A DNA stretch of 64,000 bases from an uncultured Kiloniellaceae bacterium. GTDB lineage: Bacteria; Pseudomonadota; Alphaproteobacteria; Kiloniellales; Kiloniellaceae. The stretch spans positions 124,001 through 188,000 of the forward strand of contig CANLSF010000001.1 in assembly GCA_947493695.1 (NCBI GenBank), in the 5' to 3' direction. Under the pieces are notes generated by a model. It ran no database searches and was not told the DNA's origin. It saw only the letters and a program-made list of their open reading frames with translations. Made by a program: the position numbers and the translations under genes. Positions 53,459 to 62,275 of the stretch are shown here, piece after piece; the first letter of the stretch is position 1; each line of letters starts with the position of its first letter.

Positions 53459-54061
53459 ATGGCACGTAAATTCGACCCGGAATTATCCGAGGCCCGACGC
53501 AGACAGATCTTGGCAGCGACGTCACGCTGTGTCGTACGCAAGGGTTTTCATCAGACCTCAATGCAGGATATCTGCGCGGAGGCTGCGATGAGCCCGGGTG
53601 GTGTCTACCGCTACTTCGAAGGCAAAGAAGCGATCATTGTCGCCATTGCGGAAGAGGAACGGCGAGACAATCAGGAGATCATCGACGAGTTGAATGAGAC
53701 CAAGGATCCGCTCGGCAGCCTGCGGGTTATCTTCTTCGAAATCCTGAAGTTCTTCGCGGACGAATCCTACGGCCGGCTGGCGCTGGAGCTGCATGCCGAG
53801 GGCGCGCGGAACAAGACCGTCTGGAATGTGCTGGCCCGAAACGAGCGCGAACTGAAGGTGGCACTAATCTCAGCGCTTTCGAGGGCTCAGGAGGCCGGAA
53901 AGATCGTTCCGAACCTGCCTGCCCCTGCGCTCGCCCAGGTCATGCTGGCCATGATCGACGGCCTCTGCGCCCGCGCGATCCTGGACCCGGATTACAAGCC
54001 GGTCGAACTCGCCGCTGCCATCGACGCCTTCGTCGTCGGGCTGTTGCAGCCACGCTCGTAG
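53459..54061 (+). CDS. TetR/AcrR family regulator
   Basis: A 200-residue TetR repressor: ARRRQILAATSRCVVRKGFH and TSMQDICAEAAMSPGGVYRYF form the helix-turn-helix. The C-terminal domain (ARNKTVWNVLARNERELKVA) is of the TetR_C_6 type. It most likely binds the AACGAATATTCGTT palindrome upstream of itself. The sterol-desaturase-like gene follows after 25 bases, so the regulator and enzyme form one operon. Confidence 0.87.
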   Translation: MARKFDPELSEARRRQILAATSRCVVRKGFHQTSMQDICAEAAMSPGGVYRYFEGKEAIIVAIAEEERRDNQEIIDELNETKDPLGSLRVIFFEILKFFADESYGRLALELHAEGARNKTVWNVLARNERELKVALISALSRAQEAGKIVPNLPAPALAQVMLAMIDGLCARAILDPDYKPVELAAAIDAFVVGLLQPRS

Positions 54062-54086
54062 TCGGACCCTAAGGAAAGTAAAAGCA

Positions 54087-54950
54087 ATGGACGATCTGGA
54101 ACTTCGTTTCGAAGCCGTCGCCGGCACCCTGGAAATTCTAGGCCTCTTCGGCCTGGCCATGATTGCCCTGGCCATCCTCGAAATCCTTTGGGATCTTGCC
54201 TTCAAGCAACGTCCCGGCTGGAAGGAGACTGCCGCCAATATCGTGATCGCCGCGGTCAACAGTCTGCTGGAACGCACGGCCTACGGCCTTGTCTTCATCA
54301 TTGCACTCGCCGTTGCCGAGAGTTTCGTGCCCTACCGCCTGCCGTTGAATACATGGAGCTGGATCGCGGCGCTCCTGCTGGCCGATTTCACCTATTACTG
54401 GATGCACCGTTTCGAACACGAGATCCGCGCGCTCTGGGCCTATCACAGCGTTCACCATTCTTCGCCCGAATTCAATCTGACCACCGCCTTCCGGCTCGCC
54501 TGGGTCGAGGGTCTGGTGGAATGGGTCTTCTTCCTACCCATGATCCTGCTGGGTTTCGATCTGGTGCAGACTCTGATCGCGCTTTTCGTGGTGGTCTCAT
54601 ACCAGACCTGGATCCACACGCAGAAGATTGGCCGCCTGGGTTGGCTCGACATGATCTTCAATACGCCCTCGGTGCATCGGGTGCATCATGGTTCGAACCC
54701 TGAATATCTGGATAAGAACTACGGCGGCATCCTGATAATCTGGGATCGACTCTTCGGAACCTATCAGGCGGAAAGCGAGCCTGTGACCTTCGGCATCACC
54801 AAGCCGCTGGAGACCGCCAACCCGATCACAATCAACTTCGGTGAGTTCCTGGCAATCGCGCGAGACTGCCTGCGGGCGAAATCAGCCGGCGACGCCTGGC
54901 GCTATCTGATCAGGCGTCCCGGCTGGGAGCCGCCGCAGCAAAGTCATTGA
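54087..54950 (+). CDS. sterol desaturase / fatty acid hydroxylase family protein
   Basis: A 287-residue membrane protein with the di-iron His boxes of the family: YYWMHRFEH (HxxxH), YHSVHHSS (HxxHH) and VHRVHHG (HxxHH), spread over four hydrophobic segments. Such enzymes hydroxylate or desaturate lipids (fatty acids, carotenoids, sterols); the bacterial substrate here is unknown. AAGGAAAG precedes the ATG. It is coregulated with the TetR gene upstream and ends close to the ammonia-lyase gene, tail to tail. Confidence 0.87.
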   Translation: MDDLELRFEAVAGTLEILGLFGLAMIALAILEILWDLAFKQRPGWKETAANIVIAAVNSLLERTAYGLVFIIALAVAESFVPYRLPLNTWSWIAALLLADFTYYWMHRFEHEIRALWAYHSVHHSSPEFNLTTAFRLAWVEGLVEWVFFLPMILLGFDLVQTLIALFVVVSYQTWIHTQKIGRLGWLDMIFNTPSVHRVHHGSNPEYLDKNYGGILIIWDRLFGTYQAESEPVTFGITKPLETANPITINFGEFLAIARDCLRAKSAGDAWRYLIRRPGWEPPQQSH

Positions 54951-54955
54951 TCTGA

Positions 54956-56563
54956 TTATTTCAGGGCGCCGATCACGCTTTCACAGGCTTCGATAACAAC
55001 ACCATCCCGCACCAGCTCCGTGACAGTGTTCATGTCTTTGGCGAACCAGATGTCCCCCTCGAGACGGGCTGGTATGCTGGTGCGCACCGCGGACAATACA
55101 GCCTGGGTCGCGGGAGACACTTCATGGTCTTGCGCGAGCTCGGCGACCTGCGAAAGCGCTTGAGCGGCCACCAGGATTTCACCGGCGACGATGGTGCGAA
55201 CATTCTCGACCACCTGGCTTGCCTTGCGGGCACACCACATAGAGTTGGAGACGTGGTCCTCGGCATTGCCCTTGCCGGGGATGGAATCGACCGAACCCGG
55301 AGATGACAGGGTGCGATTCTCCATCACCAGCGCCGAGAGCGAGCACTGCACGGTCCCGTAACCCGTGTTCAGGCCGGGTGTGCCCGAAGCCAGATTACGC
55401 GGCAGGCCGTAACTCATATTGGGATCGATCAAGCGCGCAATGCGACGCTCGCATATAGATCCCAGATCGGTCATGGCGATGGCCAGCAGGTCCATCACCT
55501 GGGCGACGTACTGGCCATGGAAGTGGCCACCTGAAACCGCGCGGCGCTGACCGCCGTCATCGACAATCAGAGGATTGTCGGTGGCCGAGTTGATCTCCCG
55601 CTCGATGACTGTCCTGGCATAAGTGAGCGCCTCGCGCGCCGGGCCATGCACCTGTGGGGCACAGCGCAGAGAGTAAGTGTCCTGCACGCGCGGCGAAGGC
55701 GCGGTGCCTTCTGCGCGCGCCTCTTCGGGAAAGGCCGTCACGCGGGCCTCTGCGGACATGCGCTTTGATCCGGCAATGAGTGCTGAGACGTTGCGTGCAA
55801 CGAGTTGCTGACCGGGATGCGGTCGGGCCGCATGCAGCGGCGCGATGAAGGCGTCCGCCTCGCAGCGCATGGCTTCCAGCGACAGAGCCAATCCGATATC
55901 TGCGTTGCGGGCAATATCCTCGGCATCCGACAGAGCAAGAACCGCCACCGCCAATGAGACCGTGGAGCCGTTGATCAAGGCTGAAGCATCCTTCGACTGC
56001 ATGTCGAGTTCCGGGGAAAGGCCTGCCGCCTCAAGACCTTCGCGCGCCGGCATCCGGCGGCCTTGGAAGATCACCTCGGCTTCTTCGAAACCGCAGAGCG
56101 CCCCGGTCATATGTGCCAGTGGCGCCAGATCGCCGGAAGCCCCCACTGAACCCTGCGCAGGGATAATCGGTGAGAGGCCTTTGTTCAGAAAGTCGATCAA
56201 GCGCTGCGCCACCGGCAGGGTGACGCCGGAATGGTCGGAGCAAAAGGCGTTGAGGCGCAGGAACATCACCGCACGGGTCTGGGCAATTGACAGCGGTTCG
56301 CCCAGCCCGGTGGCATGCGCCAGGATCAGGTTGGTCTGGAACTGCTTGATATCCTCAACAGCAATCCGGCGATCCTTGAAGGCGCCGACCCCGGTATTGA
56401 AGGAATAGATCAGCGGCGCATCGTCGGTCATCCAGGAACCGTCGATCAGCGCCCGTGTTTCAGCAAAACGTGCCGAAACACAGCCAGCGAGTTCGACCTT
56501 CTCCTCGTTTTTGGCAACAGCGACGACCTGTTCCAAAGTGACTGCGTTGCCGTCGAGTATCAT
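54956..56563 (-). CDS. histidine/aromatic amino acid ammonia-lyase
   Basis: A 535-residue lyase of the HAL/PAL/TAL family. The Ala-Ser-Gly triad that forms the MIO cofactor is at residues 142-144 (GSVGASGDLAPLAHM), and catalytic Tyr53 is in IYSFNTGVGAF. His83 (LILAHATGLG), the position that selects histidine or tyrosine, and the Glu in AEDHVSN suggest a HAL-like active site, but the protein is divergent and no hutU, hutI or hutG gene is near. Substrate therefore open (histidine or a related aromatic amino acid). It converges with the desaturase-like gene. Confidence 0.85.
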   Translation of the reverse strand: MILDGNAVTLEQVVAVAKNEEKVELAGCVSARFAETRALIDGSWMTDDAPLIYSFNTGVGAFKDRRIAVEDIKQFQTNLILAHATGLGEPLSIAQTRAVMFLRLNAFCSDHSGVTLPVAQRLIDFLNKGLSPIIPAQGSVGASGDLAPLAHMTGALCGFEEAEVIFQGRRMPAREGLEAAGLSPELDMQSKDASALINGSTVSLAVAVLALSDAEDIARNADIGLALSLEAMRCEADAFIAPLHAARPHPGQQLVARNVSALIAGSKRMSAEARVTAFPEEARAEGTAPSPRVQDTYSLRCAPQVHGPAREALTYARTVIEREINSATDNPLIVDDGGQRRAVSGGHFHGQYVAQVMDLLAIAMTDLGSICERRIARLIDPNMSYGLPRNLASGTPGLNTGYGTVQCSLSALVMENRTLSSPGSVDSIPGKGNAEDHVSNSMWCARKASQVVENVRTIVAGEILVAAQALSQVAELAQDHEVSPATQAVLSAVRTSIPARLEGDIWFAKDMNTVTELVRDGVVIEACESVIGALK

Positions 56564-56658
56564 TCTGCTGCCTCTAATCTTGCTGTATAGGAAACCGGCG
56601 CAGACGATAGGTCACTTTGAGTCGAAGTGGCAACGTGTCCCTGATAGTTCACCAGACC

Positions 56659-57288
56659 TTAACCCGCCAGCACCGGAATCAGTCCGACCAGGCCGGAGGT
56701 CAGCATGCCCATGGCGATAGCCACCAGAACCATACCCATAATGCGCGTCACAACCGCCATCCCGCTCTCGCCGAGCCAACCGGCAACCGGCTTGGAATAG
56801 GCAAACAGCACCCCCGTCAGAATACAGAGCAGGATCGCAGCCACCGAGATATCAACACGCGCCATCAGGCCCGGGTGACGTTCCGCCGCAACCAGGACCG
56901 TGGCGATTGTGCCCGGTCCGGCGACAATCGGGATAGCAAGCGGGACGACGGCGATCGACTCCCGGGTCTTCGCATCATCGGCCTCGATATCACTGGTTTT
57001 GTGACCGCTTTTGTTGAAGAGCATCTGCAAGCCGATCAACATGACAATGATGCCACCGGCAGCGCGAAGCTCATCGACGGTGATCCCGAAAAACTTGAGC
57101 AGCAGGCCGCCGGTCCAGATGACAACAAGAAGAGTCACGGCGCAGGCCAATGCGCACTTCCAGGCAATTTTTTGCGCTTCGACAGCGCCTCGGTCCGCTG
57201 TCATTCCGACGAAGATCCCGACATTGCCGATGGGATTCATCATGGAAAACAGCGCCGCAATAAAGGTACTCAGTGCTGCCTCACCCAT
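56659..57288 (-). CDS. MarC family membrane protein
   Basis: A 209-residue protein with six hydrophobic segments and the MarC/YchE block (FIAALFSMMNPIGNVGIFVG at the start, PLAIPIVAGPGTIATVLVAA in the middle). Family function is not well established; the old link of MarC to drug resistance has not been confirmed. Pirin gene ends 22 bases upstream on the same strand, so pirin and MarC are probably one operon. Confidence 0.88.
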   Translation of the reverse strand: MGEAALSTFIAALFSMMNPIGNVGIFVGMTADRGAVEAQKIAWKCALACAVTLLVVIWTGGLLLKFFGITVDELRAAGGIIVMLIGLQMLFNKSGHKTSDIEADDAKTRESIAVVPLAIPIVAGPGTIATVLVAAERHPGLMARVDISVAAILLCILTGVLFAYSKPVAGWLGESGMAVVTRIMGMVLVAIAMGMLTSGLVGLIPVLAG

Positions 57289-57310
57289 CGTTCAGCCCTT
57301 TCTTGGCGAT

Positions 57311-58192
57311 TTAGTTCTCCGGGAGCGGAATAAACTCGTCGTCGCCGGGCACCTTTTCAAAGTGCCCCTCTTTCCAGTCCGACTTGGCCTGTTCCAGGCG
57401 TTCCGGCGTGCTGGCGACGAAATTCCACCAGAGATGCCGCTTACCGTCCAGGGGCGCGCCGCCGAGGAGCATCACTCGAGTCTCTTCCTGAACGGACACG
57501 CCAACCTCGACGGAGGGATGGAAGACCGCCATGCTGCCTTCATCGACCACACTGCCGTCGCTGAGCTGTACCTTGCCCTCCGCCACATAGAGAGCGCGTT
57601 CTTCATACTCGTCCGGCAGAACCAGTTCAGCACCAGCGGAAAGCTGAGCATCCAGGTAAAACATTTCCGAGGGCGTTTCGACAGGCGAGTGCTTGCCGTA
57701 GGCCGCCCCGGCAATCAGGCACATGCGTACGCCATCACCTTCGATCAGCGGTAAGCTCTCCGCGGGGTGGTGCTGGAACGAAGGTTCGCTCTCCTCGTGA
57801 GATAGAGGCAGGGCGATCCAGGATTGAATACCGTTCAGACGTCCTGCACGAGCGCGTTCCGCCGGTGCCGTGCGTTCCGAATGCACGATGCCGCGCCCCG
57901 CCACCATCCAGTTCACCGCGCCCGGTTGGATCGCCTGTTCCACGCCCAGAGAGTCGCGATGAAAGATCTCGCCTTCAAAAAGATAAGTCACCGTGGCCAG
58001 TCCGATATGGGGATGCGGTCGAACATCAATACCCTGGCCAGGTGGGAAATCGACCGGCCCCATATGGTCGAAGAAGATAAAAGGGCCCACGGTCCGGCGG
58101 CGCATGTAAGGCAGCACCCGGCGAACATCGAACCCACCGACGTCCTTCGCCCTTGGCTCAATGATCAACGAGACCAGTTCACTGCTGTCCAT
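57311..58192 (-). CDS. pirin family protein
   Basis: A 293-residue bicupin. N-terminal cupin motif has GPFIFFDHMGP and RPHPHIGLATVTYLFEG, with the metal-binding His residues in RPHPHIG plus a later His; the C-terminal cupin ends HLWWNFVASTPERL. Bacterial pirins act as metal-dependent quercetinases or as regulators of metabolism. Metal ligands are kept, so catalysis is possible. It precedes MarC. Confidence 0.9.
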   Translation of the reverse strand: MDSSELVSLIIEPRAKDVGGFDVRRVLPYMRRRTVGPFIFFDHMGPVDFPPGQGIDVRPHPHIGLATVTYLFEGEIFHRDSLGVEQAIQPGAVNWMVAGRGIVHSERTAPAERARAGRLNGIQSWIALPLSHEESEPSFQHHPAESLPLIEGDGVRMCLIAGAAYGKHSPVETPSEMFYLDAQLSAGAELVLPDEYEERALYVAEGKVQLSDGSVVDEGSMAVFHPSVEVGVSVQEETRVMLLGGAPLDGKRHLWWNFVASTPERLEQAKSDWKEGHFEKVPGDDEFIPLPEN

Positions 58193-58276
58193 GTTGCACT
58201 CCCGGATCGGTGTTTACGATCAAGAGATGCAGTGTCGCAGCGATTTCGTCAATGGAGCGTGAGTTGATGACGGCGC

Positions 58277-59317
58277 TCAGAGACCGCTGCGCAGTTCCTG
58301 CCGTTGCCCGCCGATCACCGGCCCGACCTTGCGGCTGAACTTCGGTGAGATGCCGAAAAATTCCCTGTAGCTCTTGGAGAAGTGAGACATCGAGGTAAAG
58401 CCGCAAATGATTGCGATTTCAGTAATCGAGAGAGAAGAATAGTGCAGCAGCTGCTTGGCTTTATTGAGCCGCAGGCGCTTGTAGTAGGAGGCGGGCGACA
58501 AACCCAGATGCCGATTGAACAGGCGCTCCAGCTGGCGCAGGCTCACCCCGACATAAGCAGCGATCTCACGGCGATCGACCACGGTTTCGATGTTCTCACG
58601 CATGATTTCAATCGCTTTGAGCACCTTGCCGGAATTAACCGTGGAAAGCTCCTGGCTTTGTATCTTGGAGAATTCCTCGGCCGTGCTGCGGCGGATGTCA
58701 TGCATGAAGAGACTGGAAAGACGACTGAGCTCGCTATCGTTCAGCCAACGGCTCAAAAGCGCGATCATCAGGTCCACTACAGCCAGATGCCCACCGCAGG
58801 TGAAGTTCTGCTCGTTGATTACAAAAAGCCGTGTAACCGCCTTCGCGTCGGGGAAACGCTGAACGAAGCCTTCAAAAAGCTCCCAGTGAACCGTGCACTC
58901 CTGATCCTTCAGAACGTCTGCGGAAGCAAGCACATGCGCACCGGTCTCGATCCCACCAACGACCGTGCCAAAACGAGACAAACGTCTGACATAATTAAGA
59001 ATTTTCTTGGTTTCCGCAGCCTCTGGCTCAAAACCGGCGCAGACCACGAGCACATCCCACTTGTCTTCGTTGGAAATGGCCTGATCAACCGCGACCTCGA
59101 TCCCGGTTGAGGAAGAAACCGGCGCCGCGTCCTCGGAGAGAATTTGCCAGCTGCACACCCGCTGCTCGGCCACCCGGTTGGCCGCCCGCAGGCAGTCAAC
59201 GGCGGCAGCAAACGACGTCAGCGTGAACTGCGGAATCAGCAAGAAACCGAATCTTACCGGCCCATCGCGTCCACCATCCGCTGGCTCGCGAAGCCGGCCG
59301 CCTGCATGATCACTCAT
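58277..59317 (-). CDS. GlxA/GbdR-type AraC regulator
   Basis: A 346-residue regulator. N-terminal DJ-1/PfpI-like domain (FGFLLIPQFTLTSFAAAVDC, VVGGIETGAHVLASADVLKD) and a C-terminal AraC helix-turn-helix (AAYVGVSLRQLERLFNRHLG, ITEIAIICGFTSMSHFSKSY). This layout is that of GbdR/CdhR, activators of glycine betaine, dimethylglycine and carnitine catabolism in Pseudomonas. It is divergent from the dimethylglycine-dehydrogenase-like gene, which is the most likely target, so a methylated-glycine ligand is inferred. Confidence 0.87.
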   Translation of the reverse strand: MSDHAGGRLREPADGGRDGPVRFGFLLIPQFTLTSFAAAVDCLRAANRVAEQRVCSWQILSEDAAPVSSSTGIEVAVDQAISNEDKWDVLVVCAGFEPEAAETKKILNYVRRLSRFGTVVGGIETGAHVLASADVLKDQECTVHWELFEGFVQRFPDAKAVTRLFVINEQNFTCGGHLAVVDLMIALLSRWLNDSELSRLSSLFMHDIRRSTAEEFSKIQSQELSTVNSGKVLKAIEIMRENIETVVDRREIAAYVGVSLRQLERLFNRHLGLSPASYYKRLRLNKAKQLLHYSSLSITEIAIICGFTSMSHFSKSYREFFGISPKFSRKVGPVIGGQRQELRSGL

Positions 59318-59785
59318 TCCGCCAACTTCAGATTGAAATTTATAAGGTTTTTCGTTTTTTTACGGCTCACCCGGATACCGGCGAACAGCGCCCATTACCT
59401 TGGATTATAGCATTCCAAAGTCGTTGAAAAGAACCTTCAAAACCGAGCCTGCTCCCTGACACCCGTCAAATTGCCATCCTTGGCCATCCTGGCCGCAAAA
59501 AATTGACGGATAGCCTTGCTTTTCGGGGCAGTCGCCCCAGCGGCGCCAACCAAAAGTCCTACCGTCGCATATCGAAGCGGTGCGCGCCGCAAATTGACAA
59601 AACTCCACAGGCCTAAAGCAGGGACTATGTCCCGTCGTGCAGGGTGCAAGCCAGATGTATGCCGATAGACAAAACTGTCCGGTGCGAGCCGGCTATTCGA
59701 ATAACGACAAAGCTTCTGCAGGGGATGATATAATCCCCCAAAGCCTTAAGGCAGCGCAGAAACACATACGATAGGAAGACTAGAG
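59318..59785. promoter_or_regulatory. control region between GbdR-like and DMGDH-like genes
   Basis: About 470 bases without a gene. Dyads: GGGGCAGTCGCCCC (around 59527-59540) and GGGGAT-GATATA-ATCCCC (59721-59738), the latter 48 bases before the next start codon and overlapping a possible -10 (GATATAAT). These are candidate binding sites of the GbdR-like regulator or of another factor. Confidence 0.5.
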
Positions 59786-62224
59786 ATGGCGGAGTTACCG
59801 AGTACAGCACGTGTGGTCATTATCGGCGGAGGCGCGATCGGCTGTTCGATCCTGTACCACCTCGCCAAGATGGGCTGGAGCGACTGTCTACTGCTGGAAA
59901 AGAATGAGCTGACCTCTGGGTCTTCCTGGCACGCTGCGGGCAACTGCCCCAACTTCTCCGGCTCGCTGGCCGTGATGAAAATGCAGGCCTATTCGAACGA
60001 TCTCTTCACCCGCCTGGGCGACGAGGTCGACTACCCCATGAACTACCATGTCACCGGTTCGGTCCGCCTGGCGCACACACAAGACCGCATGGACGAATTC
60101 CGGCACGTCACCGCCATGGCCAACAATCTGGGCCTGGAAATGGACATGGTGGCCAACGAGCAGATGAAGGAAGTTTATCCCTTCATGGAAACCCATGATG
60201 TGCTGGGCGGTGTCTGGGATCCGAATGATGGCGATATCGACCCGGCGCAGCTGACACAGGCCTATGCCAAAGGTGCACGAAACCTGGGTGCCAAGGTCAT
60301 CCGCTTCTGCCCTGTGAGTGGCGTTCGGCGTGAAAACGACGAGTGGGTCATCGAGACCGAAAAGGGTGAAGTGCGCTGCGAATATGTGGTCAACGCCGCT
60401 GGTTACCGGGCACAGGAAGTCGGTCGCATGTTTGGCCGCGAAGTACCCTGCGTGACCATGGCCCATCAATATCTGATCACCGAAGAGATCCCTGAACTGG
60501 AAGCACACGGCAAACTGCTGCCGCTGCTGCGTGATCCCGACAGCTCCTACTACCTGCGACAGGAAAAGAACGGTCTGCTGCTTGGACCATACGAAACCCA
60601 AGCGACGCCGCATTGGGTCACCAAGAACGACCCGATGCCCGAGGACTTCTCTTTCCAGCTCTATCCGGACGATCTGGAGCGGTTGGAGTGGTACATTGAG
60701 GACGCCTGCGCCCGTGTGCCGCTGCTGGGCACCGCCGGCGTGACACGTGTCGTGAATGGTCCCATTCCCTATGCACCGGACGGCAATCCGCTGATCGGGC
60801 CGATGCCGGGCGTTCCGAACGCCTTTGAAGCCTGCGTCTTCACCTTCGGCATCGTGCAGTCAGGCGGCGCCGGTAAGGTCTGCGCCGAGTGGATCGTCGA
60901 GGGCGAGACAGAAGGCGACATGTGGGCCGTCGACCCACGCCGCTTCACCGGCTATGCCACCAAGGAATACAGCCTGGAGAAGGCGAAGGAGATCTACGCC
61001 CACGAATACGCTATCCATTTCCCGGCACAGGAATGGCCCGCCGGACGACAGGCCCGCACGTCGCCTCTCTATGAGAAACTCAAAGGCAAAGGCGCCATGT
61101 TCGGCGCCGCCGCCGGCTGGGAACGTCCGGTCTGGTTCCCGCGTGCGGGCAAGGACGAAGCGGTTCAGAAAGCCAGCTACCACCACACCAACTGGTTCGA
61201 CGCCGTGCGCGAAGAGTGCCTGGCCATCCGCGACAAGGTGGGGCTGATGGATCTTTGCGGCTTCTCCCGCTTCGAGGTCTCCGGTGAAGGCGCTGCGGAA
61301 TGGCTGCGCGGCATGGTCACCGGTGCACTGCCCAAGGCGGGCCGCATCGGCCTGATCTACTTTGCGACGGAAAAAGGCAAGATCCTGACCGAGATGACCA
61401 TCACGCGTTTCTCCGAGGATCATTTCCTGCTGATCACCGCCGCCGCTGCCGAGTGGCACGATCTGGACTGGCTTCAGACACACATTCCTGACGGATCACC
61501 GATCACCATCACCAACAAAACCGGAAGCTGGACCACGCTGGTCGTGGCCGGCGCGAAATCCCGCGAGCTGCTCTCCTCAGTCTGCGATAAGGATTTCTCC
61601 AACGCAGCCTTCCCCTGGCTGACCCATCAGCCGATCGAGATCGGCATGGCGCGAGGCTTCGCGATCCGGGTGTCCTACGTCGGCGAGCTCGGCTGGGAAC
61701 TGCATCTGCCGATCGAGCATGTGCTTGGGATCTACGACAAGCTCTGGGCCGCGGGCGAAGAGCACGGGATCATCGATTTCGGCATGTACGCCATGGAATC
61801 CATGCGCCTGGAAAAGGGCTACCGCGCCTGGAAGCACGACCTGACCAACGACTACTCCATGTTCGAAGGCGGGCTGGAGCGCTTTGTCAGGTTGGATAAG
61901 CCAACGCCTTTCATCGGCCAGGAAGCTCTCCGCAAGGAGAAGGAAGAAGGCATCAAACAGATGTTCGTTCCGCTTTTGCTGGAAGATGGTTCCGCGGACG
62001 CGATGTACCTCTCCACCGTCTGGAAGGGCGACGAGCGCATCGGATTTGTGACCTCGGGCGGCTACGGCCACCGAATCGGCAAGTCTATCGCCCTGGCGAC
62101 GATCCGGACCGACTGCACCGACGAAGGTGCTGAAGTCGAGGTCGAGGTGCTGGGTGAGCGCCGTAAGGCCGTTGTTGCCCGCGATCCGCTTTACGATCCC
62201 GAGAACGAACGCCTCCGCGCTTAG
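59786..62224 (+). CDS. dimethylglycine/sarcosine dehydrogenase-like FAD-GcvT protein
   Basis: An 812-residue protein with an N-terminal FAD-dependent DAO domain (VVIIGGGAIGCSILYHLAKM; His49 in SSWHAAGN matches the covalent-FAD His of DMGDH/SARDH) and a C-terminal GcvT-type tetrahydrofolate-binding domain (from ~residue 440, ending QMFVPLLLED ... GYGHRIGKSIALATI). Such enzymes oxidise N-methyl groups of dimethylglycine or sarcosine, passing the one-carbon unit to tetrahydrofolate. It faces the GbdR-like regulator and is 51 bases before the MttB-like gene, giving a methylamine/betaine catabolic unit. Exact substrate not shown. Confidence 0.9.
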   Translation: MAELPSTARVVIIGGGAIGCSILYHLAKMGWSDCLLLEKNELTSGSSWHAAGNCPNFSGSLAVMKMQAYSNDLFTRLGDEVDYPMNYHVTGSVRLAHTQDRMDEFRHVTAMANNLGLEMDMVANEQMKEVYPFMETHDVLGGVWDPNDGDIDPAQLTQAYAKGARNLGAKVIRFCPVSGVRRENDEWVIETEKGEVRCEYVVNAAGYRAQEVGRMFGREVPCVTMAHQYLITEEIPELEAHGKLLPLLRDPDSSYYLRQEKNGLLLGPYETQATPHWVTKNDPMPEDFSFQLYPDDLERLEWYIEDACARVPLLGTAGVTRVVNGPIPYAPDGNPLIGPMPGVPNAFEACVFTFGIVQSGGAGKVCAEWIVEGETEGDMWAVDPRRFTGYATKEYSLEKAKEIYAHEYAIHFPAQEWPAGRQARTSPLYEKLKGKGAMFGAAAGWERPVWFPRAGKDEAVQKASYHHTNWFDAVREECLAIRDKVGLMDLCGFSRFEVSGEGAAEWLRGMVTGALPKAGRIGLIYFATEKGKILTEMTITRFSEDHFLLITAAAAEWHDLDWLQTHIPDGSPITITNKTGSWTTLVVAGAKSRELLSSVCDKDFSNAAFPWLTHQPIEIGMARGFAIRVSYVGELGWELHLPIEHVLGIYDKLWAAGEEHGIIDFGMYAMESMRLEKGYRAWKHDLTNDYSMFEGGLERFVRLDKPTPFIGQEALRKEKEEGIKQMFVPLLLEDGSADAMYLSTVWKGDERIGFVTSGGYGHRIGKSIALATIRTDCTDEGAEVEVEVLGERRKAVVARDPLYDPENERLRA

Positions 62225-62275
62225 TTCTCAGAGTCCCCGACACCTCTGCTCCAATCAGAACAGGAGTCCGCCGTC

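Noticed and set aside
54660..54720. tRNA-like GGTTCGAACCC box
   Set aside because: It is inside the sterol desaturase reading frame and no cloverleaf can be formed around it. No tRNA gene was found in the window.
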